DNA of 64,000 nucleotides from Nautilus pompilius (lineage: Eukaryota > Mollusca > Cephalopoda > Nautilida > Nautilidae), in assembly GCA_018389105.1 (NCBI GenBank), contig JACATO010000684.1, positions 1,054,001 to 1,118,000 of the forward strand, in the 5' to 3' direction. This document shows positions 10,701 to 22,240 of the stretch, piece after piece. The notes beneath the pieces were generated by a model. That model had not been told where the DNA came from. It made no database searches and was given only the letters and a program-made list of their open reading frames with translations. A program made the position numbers and the translations under genes. Position 1 is the first letter of the stretch. The number at the start of each line of letters is the position of its first letter.

Positions 10701-13700
10701 CATTAGGATGTGCTTTTTGTTGTTGTTTTTCCTTAAATTATTGTGAAGTGATACCTCGAATGATTTGCTAAACCAGGTAGCGGAAACAGAATATTTAAAT
10801 ATTTAAAAAAAAAACAAACAAACTTTAACTTTTAACTTTCTGTTTGTTTACATCTACTTTTAATCTTGTGGGTTGTTTAGAAATTATATTCCAGGGTTAT
10901 TTGTGATTCATCTTTGTTCATTTTAGGTCACAAGGGGGTTGGACCTCTTTTATGTGGAGACGAGAGATGAAAATGGTAAACTGAACAACATACGCATTGA
11001 GAAACTCAAAAATAAGCTTGGGACAAGGCAGCTGCCCACAGCTGAGTTGTCGCTGGATGGGACAAGAGCGTACAAGGTGTGTACTATGTATACTTTAGCT
11101 GTTACACTGCTCAGGTTTTTCTCTGTTACCTTGTGCAACCTGTGTCAAGACTGTTCTATCTTTATGAGGAACCCATGGTACATCGTACCTAGACAGTCAC
11201 TGATGTCATCGGTTGTTAACCACATCACTGCAGTGAGGGTTGGGTGGTGCTCTCAAATTAATTCTGTAGTCTCCAAGTTTATTTGAACAAGATCAGTTTT
11301 GCAGTAGGTCCCACAAAACCACACAAATAATACATATGGGGAGGTCAAGTAAGGGAAAATTATTGTGCTGAAATATAAAATACTACATATTGTAATTAGT
11401 GTAATACAAAATCTGGAGGAAATGGCATTAAAGTGGGCAGTTCTTTATTTTGTTTGCACGTTTTAATCGAAGTTGCTAGGATGTTCAGATATTGTCACTG
11501 TTTCACTCAGACAGTTGCTGGTTCCAGTCATACCATTTAATATTCATGAACACATAAAGCCATAATCACCCCCCCCACCTCATGGGGTGTTTGCTTGACT
11601 GGTGAGTAGGATGAGACCACCATATGAAATCACTTCTCACACACACCAGATATTGCTAATAAAGGCACCAAAATGGTTGACTCGGAAAAGATGGCCGAGA
11701 AGAAATCAGTCTAGAGCTGTTGTAATAACGCTTGAGGAAACAGGGGACTGGACCATCAGAAATGATGCCAGAAAACTGAAGATGTTACACAATGCAGTGC
11801 ATTTAATTTTGAAGAAAAAAGACCCTTACTGGCAGTATTTCCAACAGAAAGTGGCATGGCCTCAAGAGAGGAACAGCTGCTGCCCAGGACACATTTATCA
11901 GGAACACATCTCTTTGCAATATGTATCTGGCAGTGTCAGTGATAGCTCAAAATCTAGCTTCTGCAACCAGGTCTGTGCTGTCCAAGTCAACAGTCATATG
12001 TTGCCTAAAAGATTCTGGCATTAACCATTCTGTAGCAGTTCGGAAACCATCCCCTCCACCAGAGAAACAAGTGGATGCATGGGTGAAGAGGCACATTCAT
12101 TAGAGCCCACAACGATGGCAACTCTCATGGACTGATGGATCTAGCTTTGAGCTTCTCGGTAGTAAGTGGTGTCGGCATCTGTCACCAATTACACACAAGT
12201 ATGTTGGATGCCTAGAATGGCCAGCCAAAAGTTTCACACAGATATCAGCAGACATAACTAGGATCTCAGGTTCCTCTGTTGGTGATCTTCAGGTTAAAGG
12301 TACAGAGTGGAAAGAGGAATATCACCACATTTCTGCCATGTCCTCTGATGAATGACTGTTTGGGTGCATATTCATTTTTCAACAAGACTGATCCTAGACA
12401 CATCCAAGCTGTGCAAGGGATATGTGGAGCATCAGGAGGCTTCTGAACTTTTTGACATCATGACCTGGTCAGCGCAGTCAGTCAGTCACCAGACACCTGT
12501 CCCCATTGAAACTGCTGCAGGATGAACTGGATACATAGGTTAAAGATAGGCACCCAACAAATGTTATGCAGTTATGGCAGTATTTTCAAGAAAAATAAAT
12601 CATTTACAAAAGCCGATGAATCATATGCTCAGAGTATGTGAAGCATTTAATAAGATGAAGGTAGAGAATTGATCATTAACAATATCCAGAATTCTACTCC
12701 ATTGTATTCTGAGGCATTTCTATTTATGGTTCTTTGAGATATTGCTTGATGTTAATAAGGTATCATTCCTGTAGCTCCTTTTGTTTGAATTCAGTACATT
12801 TTTAAAATATGACATAGAGTTTGTTCCAATAATTTTGGAGCCCACTGAACATATAAGAGAAATGAAATAGAAGAATGAAACAGTTTGGCACAATGTACAT
12901 TTTGTAGCAGATTGAAAAATATTGCATGCATGTCCTCTAGCAGTAATCTGTAGCCACAAGAGCAGTGTATTCTTCTTGAGTGACCTTCATGTTTCACAAA
13001 TGTCCCAATTTGTATGGTAATGTTCAGCTTACCAAAGGTATTGAAGAGAAATTCTCAAACTGGATGGTTTTGACTAATTTCTTTCTACTGCTTTCTGTGT
13101 GGAAGCATTTTTTTGTCTGCACCAATATTCTTTGAAATTCAGTTTATTTGATAATAATCAGCCTGTTGTGGTGAGTATTACAACTTCTGATTGCAACCAT
13201 TTTGGTAACCACTGTTTTCACTAATTTTCATTAATCTCTGTAATTTTTGTTTCCTGGTTTTTTTCTAAGATGTTTCAGTTGTAGCCTAGTAACTTTTTGA
13301 GCACTTTTTTCTGTTGCCATCATTTGATGATATCACATGCTTAGAAATCATTGGTTGAAAATAATGTCCCACAATGATAGCAAGGCTGTTTAAAATGAAA
13401 CTCAAGAGCTGGATACCATTATGGTGATGCTATTTCAGTCAGGTTTCATGTCTAACATAGTGAAGATTGCTCCAGACTTTCATTTGCTTCTCAAATAAAT
13501 GAAAATAGTAAGACTTTCAGCATGTTTTCAAGCAATGCTTTTTACCCATTAATTTTCATCACAGAATAATATACCAGCAAGAACTTACCTATGGGTTCTT
13601 CATTGGCTATTTGTTATGATATGCTTACATAAAGTGTAAAGAATATGATTTTGTTGTTTTTCAGGTGTCTGAGACAGGCAAAGGTGTGTCTACCATATCC

Positions 13701-16700
13701 GATATGCTGACTCTGACTAGGATTCATAATGCGGTTTCTGCAGCATCAGCGATGAGAAGGTGAACAGCTGGTTATTGAGGGAAGATAATCTGATTTTTCC
13801 AGGGGAGAAAATATGCTTTTCATTTGGGTGATTAGGAAAGTTATTGCTCCTCCATGTTTCTTTGTTTGTTTGGATGGTGATAATGGTGCAAAAGCAGTGA
13901 CTAAGCCATCACTGTAACTCTCTCTCTCTTTCTCTCTCTCTTGCTGTAGCCATGTTGCTTTGTTCTTTTTTAACTAGTGTTTATCCTTACCAAAATTCTA
14001 GAGAGTAGCAAGGAAACCAAAGTCTTTTAATTAACAGACTTAATTTACTTCGTAACTAAAAAATAACGTCCTTATAATAATAATAACCACTATTAATTTC
14101 AAGGAAAACAAGAGTAAAGCTGAACATTGTTCTATTTAAACATGACCACAAACAACTTCACCACAGTTGTGCTTACTGCTGTATATTCAGATGTCTGCCA
14201 CATGATGTGGCCTCATCAACTTTTTAACTCTCACTTAGAGAGCTCAAAAATGCAAAATGGCACAGATAAGAGAATATTTAATTAACTATTATATACTTAC
14301 GGTAATTTAGGATTAGTGATTTTATCATTCAAACTGATTCATAGATAGTAGAATTGTGTTAAAGCAGTAGTGATTGTTAACAAGGACACACTATATCACA
14401 AGCAGTGATTGAAATTGGCTGGTATGTACCAGAATGATGTTTTGGTGGTAAAATAATTACAACTTAGAAAAGTTTTTGTTGAATGATTATCCTTCTTTCT
14501 AATGCATGAGTTGGAGTTTACTTTATTATACTTTCCTAAGATGAATTTTATTATAGGTAGATTTTTCCTAGGTCTAGTAGGGACAGTATTGATTTTTGCA
14601 TGTGGAGCCATGCCCTCCTTCACTGATTGAGCCAACCAGAGGCCAATTAGCAGCTTTTGAAAATAGTGTTCTGGGAGTAAATTTTTTTCCATTTCTACCA
14701 CTGATTACAAGAGAATTTGTCTTGTAGGATTATTAACCTGGCTCGAGATTATGCTACCCGGAGACAGGCTTTTGGACAGTATCTAAAGGATCTTACACTC
14801 CACGTACAGACACTCTCTAGGTTGGAGGTAAGTAACTATAGTGATAATTTTGGAAAAAAATTAGCATCACTTTTGTTATCTCTATTCAACTATTTTTCAA
14901 CACACTATATTTTTACCACTTCCTTTCTAAATGTTTGTCATATATTTTTTTAACTATCGCTATGAGTGAAACCGAAGATCTGGTTGCAGGTTGTTGTTTT
15001 TAGTTACACAAGTCTTTCCGGGGCCTTCCAAATCCAATGAAGCAGAGCCACCTGGCATCATTTTCAAGACCTTCCCAAATACCTGCCAGTATCCTCGCCT
15101 CCCTAGCCAGCAGTGCTATGTACAAGTCAGTTCCTTATGGAGAGGGAAGGCGATTATAGTCAGTCATAAGGGATCTCAAAAATGAAGCCAGCTGATCTCT
15201 TACTGTTTTTTATAATGCCTGCTTTGTTCTTGTCCCATGCTTTGTATTGTCTTCACTTGTTTATTTTGTCACAAAAGGTTAAAGCAAGGGGAGCAACTCT
15301 GCTCGTCATGGAAGTGGCTAGGCTTTTGGGGCTAAAAGAGACAGACAGAGCTTTGGACTCAGACCTGAATCTACTGCGGTTGTTGACGCCTATAGCCAAA
15401 CTGTACACAGCCAAACAGGTGAGAGAATCTAAAATGGCTGCACTTTAAAAAATAAAAAGAAAGTAAATAAAATACATTTTGTTTGGTTAATAAAACTTTC
15501 TTTGAAATTATGTACAAATTAAAAGAGCAGGAATAATATTAAATGGTATTTTCATTGTTAATTTGTTTGCTATGTAAACTTTGAAATCCTAATTATATTT
15601 AGCAATATCTGCATGAAACTTGGTGTGACACCTACACATCCAACAAATTAAAATACAAAAAGTATTTTCTGGACCAAATTGTTGCTAATAGTGGCCATCT
15701 TAGATTTTGGAGTGGTTATTTGTTATAACTCCCTGAGTGAAATGCGGGTATGTACCCTAACATACAGGATTTGTTTGCTATAATTCTGAATCAATTTTAT
15801 AATATTTTGAGAAAATAGATTTCAGACACATCACCTGGAGGTGTCATGTTTCAGAATGCAAAATTCCCACTGCATCTCTTCCAGTCAGTATGTCTCACAC
15901 AAGAATGTTTCTAAATGTCTCAACTATTTTTGTTCAGAATTTGAGCATTAAATATTGAATAGTTCCAGAGATATGGTCACAGAGGAGTTGCAACTTGGAA
16001 TTTTTCTTATTGAGTAAACAGCATCCAAATATTTACTTGCATACATTGAATCATTTCAAGTTATTTTCTTATTAGAAAGTTTCTAGAAACCTACCTGCTT
16101 GTACAACCTGCCTTCAGAATGTTTGAGCTGTTCAGTTTCATGTGTATGAGTCAGGGGATGAACCCTCTGAGCTTTCTTGGCCTGATCATCAGCTCTGAGC
16201 TGGCTAACTTGTTCAGCGCCCTTTACCTCAACAGGCTGCATCAAGTGCAAGCCACTTCTGTCCTGTCCTCTATTGAGCTGGGACACAGCCATGCCAGGCC
16301 CAGCAGCCACATTAAAACTGCCATAGAATCACATTTGGGGCAACTGGATCCACAAAATAGAATAGAGACTTTCATCTCTCACTTTTCAATGATGTATGGC
16401 ATGTAGATTTGCTTACAAGAAACATACAGACAATTTGCTTATAGTTTGTGTAAACAAAAGCCTTTTCTTAGATGATCTGACAGTCAAAAAAACAGTGACA
16501 TGATCACAGAAAAAAACCACTTTCATTGCCTTGTTGAGTTTATATGGGGAAAGTTACTTTGGAAAGATTAGTTGGGTTTTTAGTTTGTTTGACATAGCCT
16601 TATCCCCCACCCATAATTAATTTTTCTTCATAATTTTTGTGACACTGTCAGGTGCTTCTCTTTCTCTTTAGAAAAACAAAATAACTTTATCTGTATTCTG

Positions 16701-19700
16701 GAATTTGCAAATAAAAAAATTATGGAGGGAAACATTCTCTCCTTCCTTGTCTTTGCCTCTGCTTCTCTACTTGTGAAAGATGCATCTGATGCTGTTTCTA
16801 ATATATCTCCAGTAAATTAGTATCTTGTGAATAATGCATATAACTTTTAATGAACAACAAAGATGGAGAACAAGGATTTCATGATGAACTGTTCTCTCTG
16901 AATATGATAGATCTCCTTTTTTTGAAAGTTTGCTAAATACAAGATTAGAATAAATAGTAAAAATAATCAACAAAATAGAAGTCTCCATCTTTCCTTTTTT
17001 TAGGCTGTTGCAGTTATTTCTGAGGGTCTGGAATGTTTTGGTGGCCAAGGTTACATTGAAGAGACTGGTTTGCCGCTAATGCTGAGAGATGCTCAAGTAA
17101 GGCCCTGCTCTACCGTTGCAACCAAGACCGTAATCATTTCTCTCAGCTCAAGTTGTTTAAATCAAAACCCAGTCCTTGAGGTAGGGGGTTAGGGTGGCAG
17201 AGAACCAAGTTTGATCTTCCCAGTCTCTGGGCATGGATTTCCTCTGGTACCCTTACTTTGCTCCAAGAGTTCTACTAATGCCTTTCCACTAGCTGATGAT
17301 GTGGTGACAATAGTAAATACCTGAAACATTTGTTGTGTAGAACAGAATAAATTCCTGAAGTACAGGGAAAGAAAATTTGTTTAAAATAGAGAGATTACTT
17401 CTAGGGAAAATTTCTCTGTCCTTGCTTATTATTTCCTAAACTTTCTGATCCTGAACCACACATTGCTGACCGGTCTTGTTTTTACATAGGTTGTGTTCCT
17501 TTATTTAATCACTTAGTACACTGGTCCTGCAAATGGCAAATGGAACTTAGTATTTTCAAATGCAGGCATCTCAGCTTTGGACATACTGCACTAAATGGCA
17601 CAATATTAATGTGGTAGAAGAGAAAAAAGAATTTAGAGGCCATAACAGAGAGAACAAGCAATGGGAACGTACAGAAAGCTAATAGGTATGATAAATCATA
17701 TTATAAATATTAAAAGTTCAACAGTTTTATTTTCCCTGCATAAATCATTAATTGGACCCCTTTTTAGTATGTGGTTCAGACATGGGATCCGCATTATGAA
17801 AAGAATATAAGTATCTTGGACAAAGTTCCAAGGTTTACTAGGACGATTAGTATCTGGCTGAAATACTAGCACTGCAATAATGACATCTGGCCAGGTTTGA
17901 TTTGAACACCCCAAGTAACGTAAGTAATCTCAGTTATGAAGACTAAGGAGACATTAGCATATGGTAAAAGATTGCTCACATGTTTCTTCAATAGTCATAG
18001 GGTTTTTCTGTCTGGAACAACTTCCAAATCAGATTGTGAAAGCAGGGATAAGTGCTTTTAAAAACAGACTTAGATGTGCACTTTTTGGCAAAAGTGGTTT
18101 CACATTGTCAAAAGCTTCCTGCTTCTTTATCTAATATAAATGTTTTTTTGTTCAGCCTTTCATTACTTTAAAAATTTTATTGATGATCAGTTTGTTGTTC
18201 TAAAGTTTTCCTTTCATCTTTGCATAATTCTTTTGTCAACAGTTAAGTATACTTTGGATTCCGAAAAAGTTCGAAGGGAGATTACTGTGTTGTTTTCTTA
18301 GTAGTTTAAGATTTAAATTAGAATGGTGAACAGAACATGATATAAAGGGTTTTCAATTCTTCCTGAAGGTCTTACCCATCTGGGAAGGCACCACCAACAT
18401 CTTGGCTCTGGATGTGCTGCGTGCCATGAAGAAGTCCGAAGTGCTGCAAATATTTTATGACAACATCATGGATCGATTGATCCCAGCTGAGCATCACCCA
18501 GAACTCTCTCAAGCTTTCCTCAAGGTGAAAATGGCTGCTGCTACTGTGATGCAGTTTGCTACAGAGAACTCAGACCAACTGCCAGCTGCAGCCAGTGATT
18601 TTGCATTTAGTTTGGCTCAAATTTATGTTGGTAAGTGGAAATTAATTAATCCTGTGGCATCTTGGTGAATAAGGGCATTGGTATGAAAAGAATTTTTAAG
18701 TCTCTTAACTTTGAATTTTTGGCGATTAAATGATATTTAATCAGGTTTTTTTCTTTTTTTTAGTGCAATAGAACAGAATATTTGAAGGTAGTTAGACTTA
18801 GTGATTTAAATATAAAACTGCTCCTACTGGGAAGATGGCTAAAACAATATCCCCTCTCTTGCCAGAGGGGAAAAAGAAAGTTTTATTTTTAAATTGGTTT
18901 TACATTAAAAATGAAAAAGATATGATTTGTTTCTTTGCTTTACAATGCATATCATCTGTGATCATAGTCATTAGAAATCTGTCCATCTCTTTATGTCTCT
19001 CTCAGGTATATGATTTTGCTTTTTGTGTGTGTGTGTGTGCAGGTGGCCTTCTTATTGATCATGCTTGCTATGATGAGGCCAGTCCCCATGATGTATTGGC
19101 TGCACAAAGGTAACTTTCCAGATCTATAATGAAAATTTACCTTCCAAACAGAAAACTCTTAAGGTGAACAGAATGTAAGTGATCATTAATGAATGCATTT
19201 TCCTTTTTTTTTTCTGTTATCAATTTAAATGCACTATCCAAAAATTCTTCCATGAACCCACCTCCGCTATCAACCATGACGGCCACTTCGTCGCCCACAT
19301 CGTCGTCGTCGCTGACTGCCGCTCTCAGTCTGTGTTCCATTCCACTAATTGCACCTCTAAATGTGAAAGCATAAAGTTACGGGTGATACGTTATGAGGAA
19401 AATTTGTGCAATACTTACGAACATAAATTATCGAAAGGAAATTTATCAGAAATATTTCAAACTCTGTAGCACTCATTTTTAACCATATGGAACAATTCAT
19501 TAAACAAACTGACTGCATTTTGAATTTTGATTAAAAGACCTGCTTTTCATTAAACAGAAGAATCATCAAGTGAGGAAATCAATTCCCTGCCATTGTAAAT
19601 TTTTTTTTAAAAATAAATTTTCATGTCACCTTTAGCTGAAGAGCACTGTCACATATAACTACCATGACTGACTGACTAGTAGAATGTACACTGCTCCCAC

Positions 19701-20943
19701 ATAAAAATGTGTGTTTTCTGGAACAGCTTTTCTTTGCCTCTACTTTTTTAGCTTCATTTGAGAAATCAGTGCATGTGCATCTGCTTCCCAATCCAAACCG
19801 TACAGTTAGTACATTCAATGTGACAAGGAGTCATCACGTTTATAACTTCTGAGCCTTTTTGGCTGCATAGTTTCTGCTCTGTCAAGTATCAATGGCAGCA
19901 AGCAGTTTACTTTCAGAAGTCACCTTGATGTGTTTGTGGATGCAATCAGAAAAGACCTGAATGGGCTAATGAGAAATGTAGCCAAATTTCTTAGCAGCCA
20001 AGGTTTGTTTTTATTTTTCACAACATTCCTTTTGACAAGATAACACAAAAAAAAAAGTAGAAGAGGAGTTGGCAACCCGAGAGGATATTTAGGAAAGTAT
20101 GAAAAAAGTATGTAACTGATATACAAGCATGTTCCATAAAATAATGTGCTTATTATTATTCTTTTTTAAAGCATAAGTGTTGCTTATATTATTTTGACTA
20201 CTGTTTAAGTGAAGACAGATCACTGACTAATCAACAGTTGGTGATAACTCAGGATTTTTTAATGATATTGAATCTTGAGTTTTATTAAAATTTGTACTTA
20301 AAAAAAACAAATAAGTAAATTGTTCAGTATATAGCAGCCATTTTTTGCGCAAGTGTTTACAATGAGTTGCAAAAGCTAAATGTGTGTGACTTTCTTCAGA
20401 GAAGTTTGGTCTGGCTGATGTGTTTGTGTGTGTGCTTAAAACATCTGATAATTGAAGTATTTCAGCAATATTGCAAAAACTAATTTCCATGGAAGCAGCA
20501 GTTTTTGTGAGGCCTTTCTGTTATAATAGCACAATCAAACATTGTTTGTTGAGAAGTAAATACTACAGCTTAGACTCAGTATATGTCTTGTAGGCTGTAT
20601 GTTGGAGAGGGTACAGCCAGACTTAACATTTGTTATGTGGGTTAGTGCAGTAGTCACAAGTTCAAATCAAAGAGCATCCATGTGAAGAATATTCATTGGC
20701 CTGTATGGAGAAAGTATATCTTTGCTTTTTTCATGTATTACTATTTTTAGACACTTACTTTATACACTAAATCTGCCTTGCGCCTCTCTCTCCTGCATTT
20801 TTTTTTTTTTTTTTTTTAGATTGTGTAATCAGGACTTAACACACGTTATGCATGAATGCAATGAAGGAAGCTATCTACCTCCAAGTCTTGATTCCAATTT
20901 TCAGCTGGTTTTTGACGGATACCATGACAAGTCCAGACTTTAA
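3844..20943 (+). CDS. acdh-11: AidB/ACDH-11-type acyl-CoA dehydrogenase, 13 exons
   Basis: This is a FAD-dependent acyl-CoA dehydrogenase of the AidB branch, which includes E. coli AidB and C. elegans ACDH-11, a binder of medium-chain acyl chains. Coding exons: 3844-4035, 5356-5588, 6796-6895, 8735-8858, 10150-10277, 10927-11076, 13665-13759, 14728-14827, 15278-15418, 17004-17096, 18369-18630, 19043-19109, 20820-20943. All phases agree and give 602 codons, near the usual length. Visible motifs: [15 protein letters not shown] at about 207-221, [10 protein letters not shown] in the beta domain, the [12 protein letters not shown] helix, FGGQGYIEE, and [10 protein letters not shown] with the family's catalytic-position glutamate at E458. 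The start has a strong Kozak context (GCCACCATGA). Residues 1-28 hold no acidic residue and several Arg, like a mitochondrial presequence, while the last three residues are SRL, a peroxisomal PTS1-like end. Substrate is not readable from sequence. Confidence 0.95.
4454..4700. repeat. CT-rich tract with CA tail (intron 1 of gene 1)
   Basis: About 230 bp of nearly pure pyrimidine on the + strand, mostly CT and CCT units, ends in a run of CA. The 95- and 135-codon frames across it are low-complexity artefacts. Such mirror-symmetric purine/pyrimidine tracts can form triplex DNA. Confidence 0.95.
5612..6130 (-). pseudogene. Decayed Tc1-like transposase fragment (intron 2 of gene 1)
   Basis: Read on the minus strand, the frames give [18 protein letters not shown] and then [19 protein letters not shown], the spaced Asp-containing blocks of the Tc1/mariner DDE transposase (the second being the PPxSPDLNPIExxW block). 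Stops and frame changes separate them. Near 5630-5665 the sequence looks like the end of an element (GCCAAAAAATTAAAGACCT). The 5' half of the transposase is not seen. It lies wholly between exons 2 and 3. Confidence 0.65.
7124..7488 (-). mobile_element. tRNA-derived SINE with 13-bp target duplication
   Basis: The body (7137-7475, 339 bp) lies on the minus strand. It has an A-box-like TGGTAGCGGGTTAG (complement of 7443-7456) and a B box GGTTCGATCCC (complement of 7402-7412), spaced as in a pol III type 2 promoter. The 3' end is a CAA repeat tail (plus-strand GTT units at 7138-7153). The same 13 bp, TGTTACTGCTGCT, flanks both ends (7124-7136 and 7476-7488), a clear target-site duplication. It is GC-rich within an AT-rich intron and well preserved, so it is probably recent. 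Three open frames of 81-113 codons over it are not genes. Confidence 0.85.
9320..9640 (-). pseudogene. N-terminal remnant of a Tc1/mariner-type transposase (intron 4)
   Basis: A minus-strand frame reads [20 protein letters not shown], then [17 protein letters not shown]. This has the form of the helix-turn-helix linker of Tc1/mariner-superfamily transposases (WxxxFxxxGxVxDRxxSGRxxT). The catalytic domain is absent and the frame ends soon after, so it is a truncated copy. Family assignment is from word pattern only. Confidence 0.5.
11640..12600 (+). pseudogene. Degenerate Tc1-like transposase (intron 6 of gene 1)
   Basis: Across all three + frames the order of Tc1 blocks is kept: [20 protein letters not shown] (HTH region), [10 protein letters not shown], a [12 protein letters not shown] block (12133-12168 region, the first catalytic Asp area), [29 protein letters not shown] with degraded PGQ words, and LLQDELDT with [16 protein letters not shown]. 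Many stops and shifts show it is dead. The copy spans close to a full transposase (about 340 codons) and sits in the 2.6-kb intron between exons 6 and 7. Confidence 0.8.
12610..13660. other. Rest of intron 6, nothing recognised
   Basis: AT-rich intron sequence between the Tc1 remnant and exon 7. Only short shadow frames are present, and I see no conserved coding words or RNA structure. Confidence 0.6.
15430..17000. other. Intron 9 of gene 1, no gene
   Basis: About 1.6 kb of intron. A stretch at 16080-16410 is richer in GC and carries opposed frames of 95 and 75 codons, perhaps an old insertion, but no family can be named. Confidence 0.5.
19190..19400 (-). other. GC/CpG-rich island in intron 12 with minus ORF
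   Basis: Within very AT-rich intron, 19240-19330 has several CGTCG words. The minus frame reads [20 protein letters not shown], acidic and protein-like, then a hydrophobic end. This may be a fragment of an inserted coding sequence. No homologue is recognised. Confidence 0.3.
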
Positions 20944-21560
20944 AAGATATGGAAATATGAGAAAAATATTCTATTTTCTTAAAAGGCATACAATAACAGA
21001 GATTCTCAATGTAAGAGAAAGAACAGATAGGCAAAACCACGTTTAAAGTTGAGATGGTTAAAAATATATATTGCTATCATTTATGATTTGGTTTTAATTA
21101 TACAATGCTAATCACAAATTTTCAAATGAATATAAAAATTGAATTAAATATTTACACATACGGATATCTTGGAGATTGTTATTGTTTTGAATTGAGAGTT
21201 AAAAAACACTCAACCAAATGTCATACATCACCCATCTTGCACAACCAAGCTTTGTAGTGTCGTGCAGACAAAGTTCTGTAGTCCTCTTGGTAAATTTATA
21301 GAAAATCTGAAGTTCGATTTCTTTAGTTCATGCATGTTTCAAAATAAGCTTATTTCTGGGGCGAGTTGTATCTAATATTGGTTTTTATTTTTTTGACCAA
21401 ATGAATTCCAATTGTAACTTTCCAAAACAAGTAATTTGGCAATTTCTTTGTTTTTATAAGGATACTGGACACATTTACTGCACACGCGCAGTGTACAATT
21501 GATGATAAAGAATGTATTTCAATTATTTAAAGCAATAAATTCTTTAGTAAACTTACAGGT
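20944..21560 (+). other. 3' UTR of the acyl-CoA dehydrogenase gene
   Basis: From the TAA at 20941-20943 to just past the first good poly(A) signal at 21534. The sequence is AT-rich with no other AATAAA between. The UTR length of about 0.6 kb is inferred. Confidence 0.6.
21534..21539 (+). terminator. Poly(A) signal AATAAA of gene 1
   Basis: It is the first canonical hexamer after the stop codon, 591 bp downstream, followed by T-rich sequence. Confidence 0.6.
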
Positions 21561-21696
21561 GTACAGTTTGTATCATTTAGGGATGGGAATAGAGCTTGAC
21601 TTAGATTAATCGCCCGGAGCCCGAATACGGACTCCAGGATCATTGTGAACAGAACTGGCCCCGCTTTTATTTATTTTACTTTTTAAGAAAATGAGG

Positions 21697-21790
21697 CCCC
21701 ACCCAGTACCCCACCCGGTACCCCAACCGGTACCCCAACCGGTACCCCACCCAGTACCCCAACCGGTACCCCAACCGGTACCCCACCCGG
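21697..21790. repeat. 12-bp minisatellite, about 8 units
   Basis: The unit is CCCCAACCGGTA with variants (ACCCAGTA, ACCCGGTA), so GGTACC and CCGG recur every 12 bp. On the minus strand it translates as repeated Gly-Trp-Gly-Thr, which makes a false 67-codon frame. It lies between the poly(A) signal of gene 1 and the promoter of AK7. Confidence 0.95.
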
Positions 21791-22022
21791 ATCTGTGGCA
21801 CTGCGGCACGAATGAGCCGAGAGGACCGATGTATTAATCTCCAGAAATAACAATAATAATAATACTAAAAACTCATTAACAATTATTGATAACTATAATT
21901 TCAAAATAGGTTAAAACAGATGTTATATTCGATGAAGTTATGCAGAGGTCCAGCCGAGAAGTCATCGGCTTCTTAACGACTTTTCTGCGGTAAATTAAAT
22001 AATTAACTTAAGTTATCACCAG

Positions 22023-22024
<2 letters not shown>

Positions 22025-22078
<54 letters not shown>
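22025..22078. repeat. (TTA)n microsatellite
   Basis: About 18 TTA units, some 155 bp upstream of the AK7 start codon. A run of 21 T follows at 22148-22168. Confidence 0.95.
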
Positions 22079-22083
<5 letters not shown>

Positions 22084-22197
22084 GTAACAAATATAACTTT
22101 AAATTTAATAAAACAAACACACCTTGTGGTGGTTTTAGTTTAATGAGTTTTTTTTTTTTTTTTTTTTTACTGTTTTGTGCGGGACCACGATGTTTGC

Positions 22198-22211
22198 ATT
22201 TCCTTAGCAAC
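22198..22211 (+). promoter_or_regulatory. RFX X-box-like site of AK7
   Basis: ATTTCCTTAGCAAC matches 12 of 14 positions of GTHNYYATRGNAAC, with the right half-site intact. It ends 21 bp before the AK7 ATG. RFX control is expected for a gene of motile cilia, so context supports the match. Confidence 0.5.
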
Positions 22212-22228
22212 GCTCGTCGACTGGTAGG

Positions 22229-22240
22229 CAACATGGCGGC
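22229..22240 (+). promoter_or_regulatory. TISU/YY1 element at the AK7 start codon
   Basis: CAACATGGCGGC is a perfect match to the TISU consensus SAASATGGCGGC, which also contains the YY1 site. TISU elements direct initiation from very short 5' UTRs and act as core promoter elements. If it works here, transcription should start only about 10-30 bases before the ATG. This fixes the choice of start codon. Confidence 0.7.

Noticed and set aside
21606..21809. Gly-Trp-Gly-Thr repeat protein on the minus strand
   Set aside because: It is the translation of the 12-bp minisatellite.
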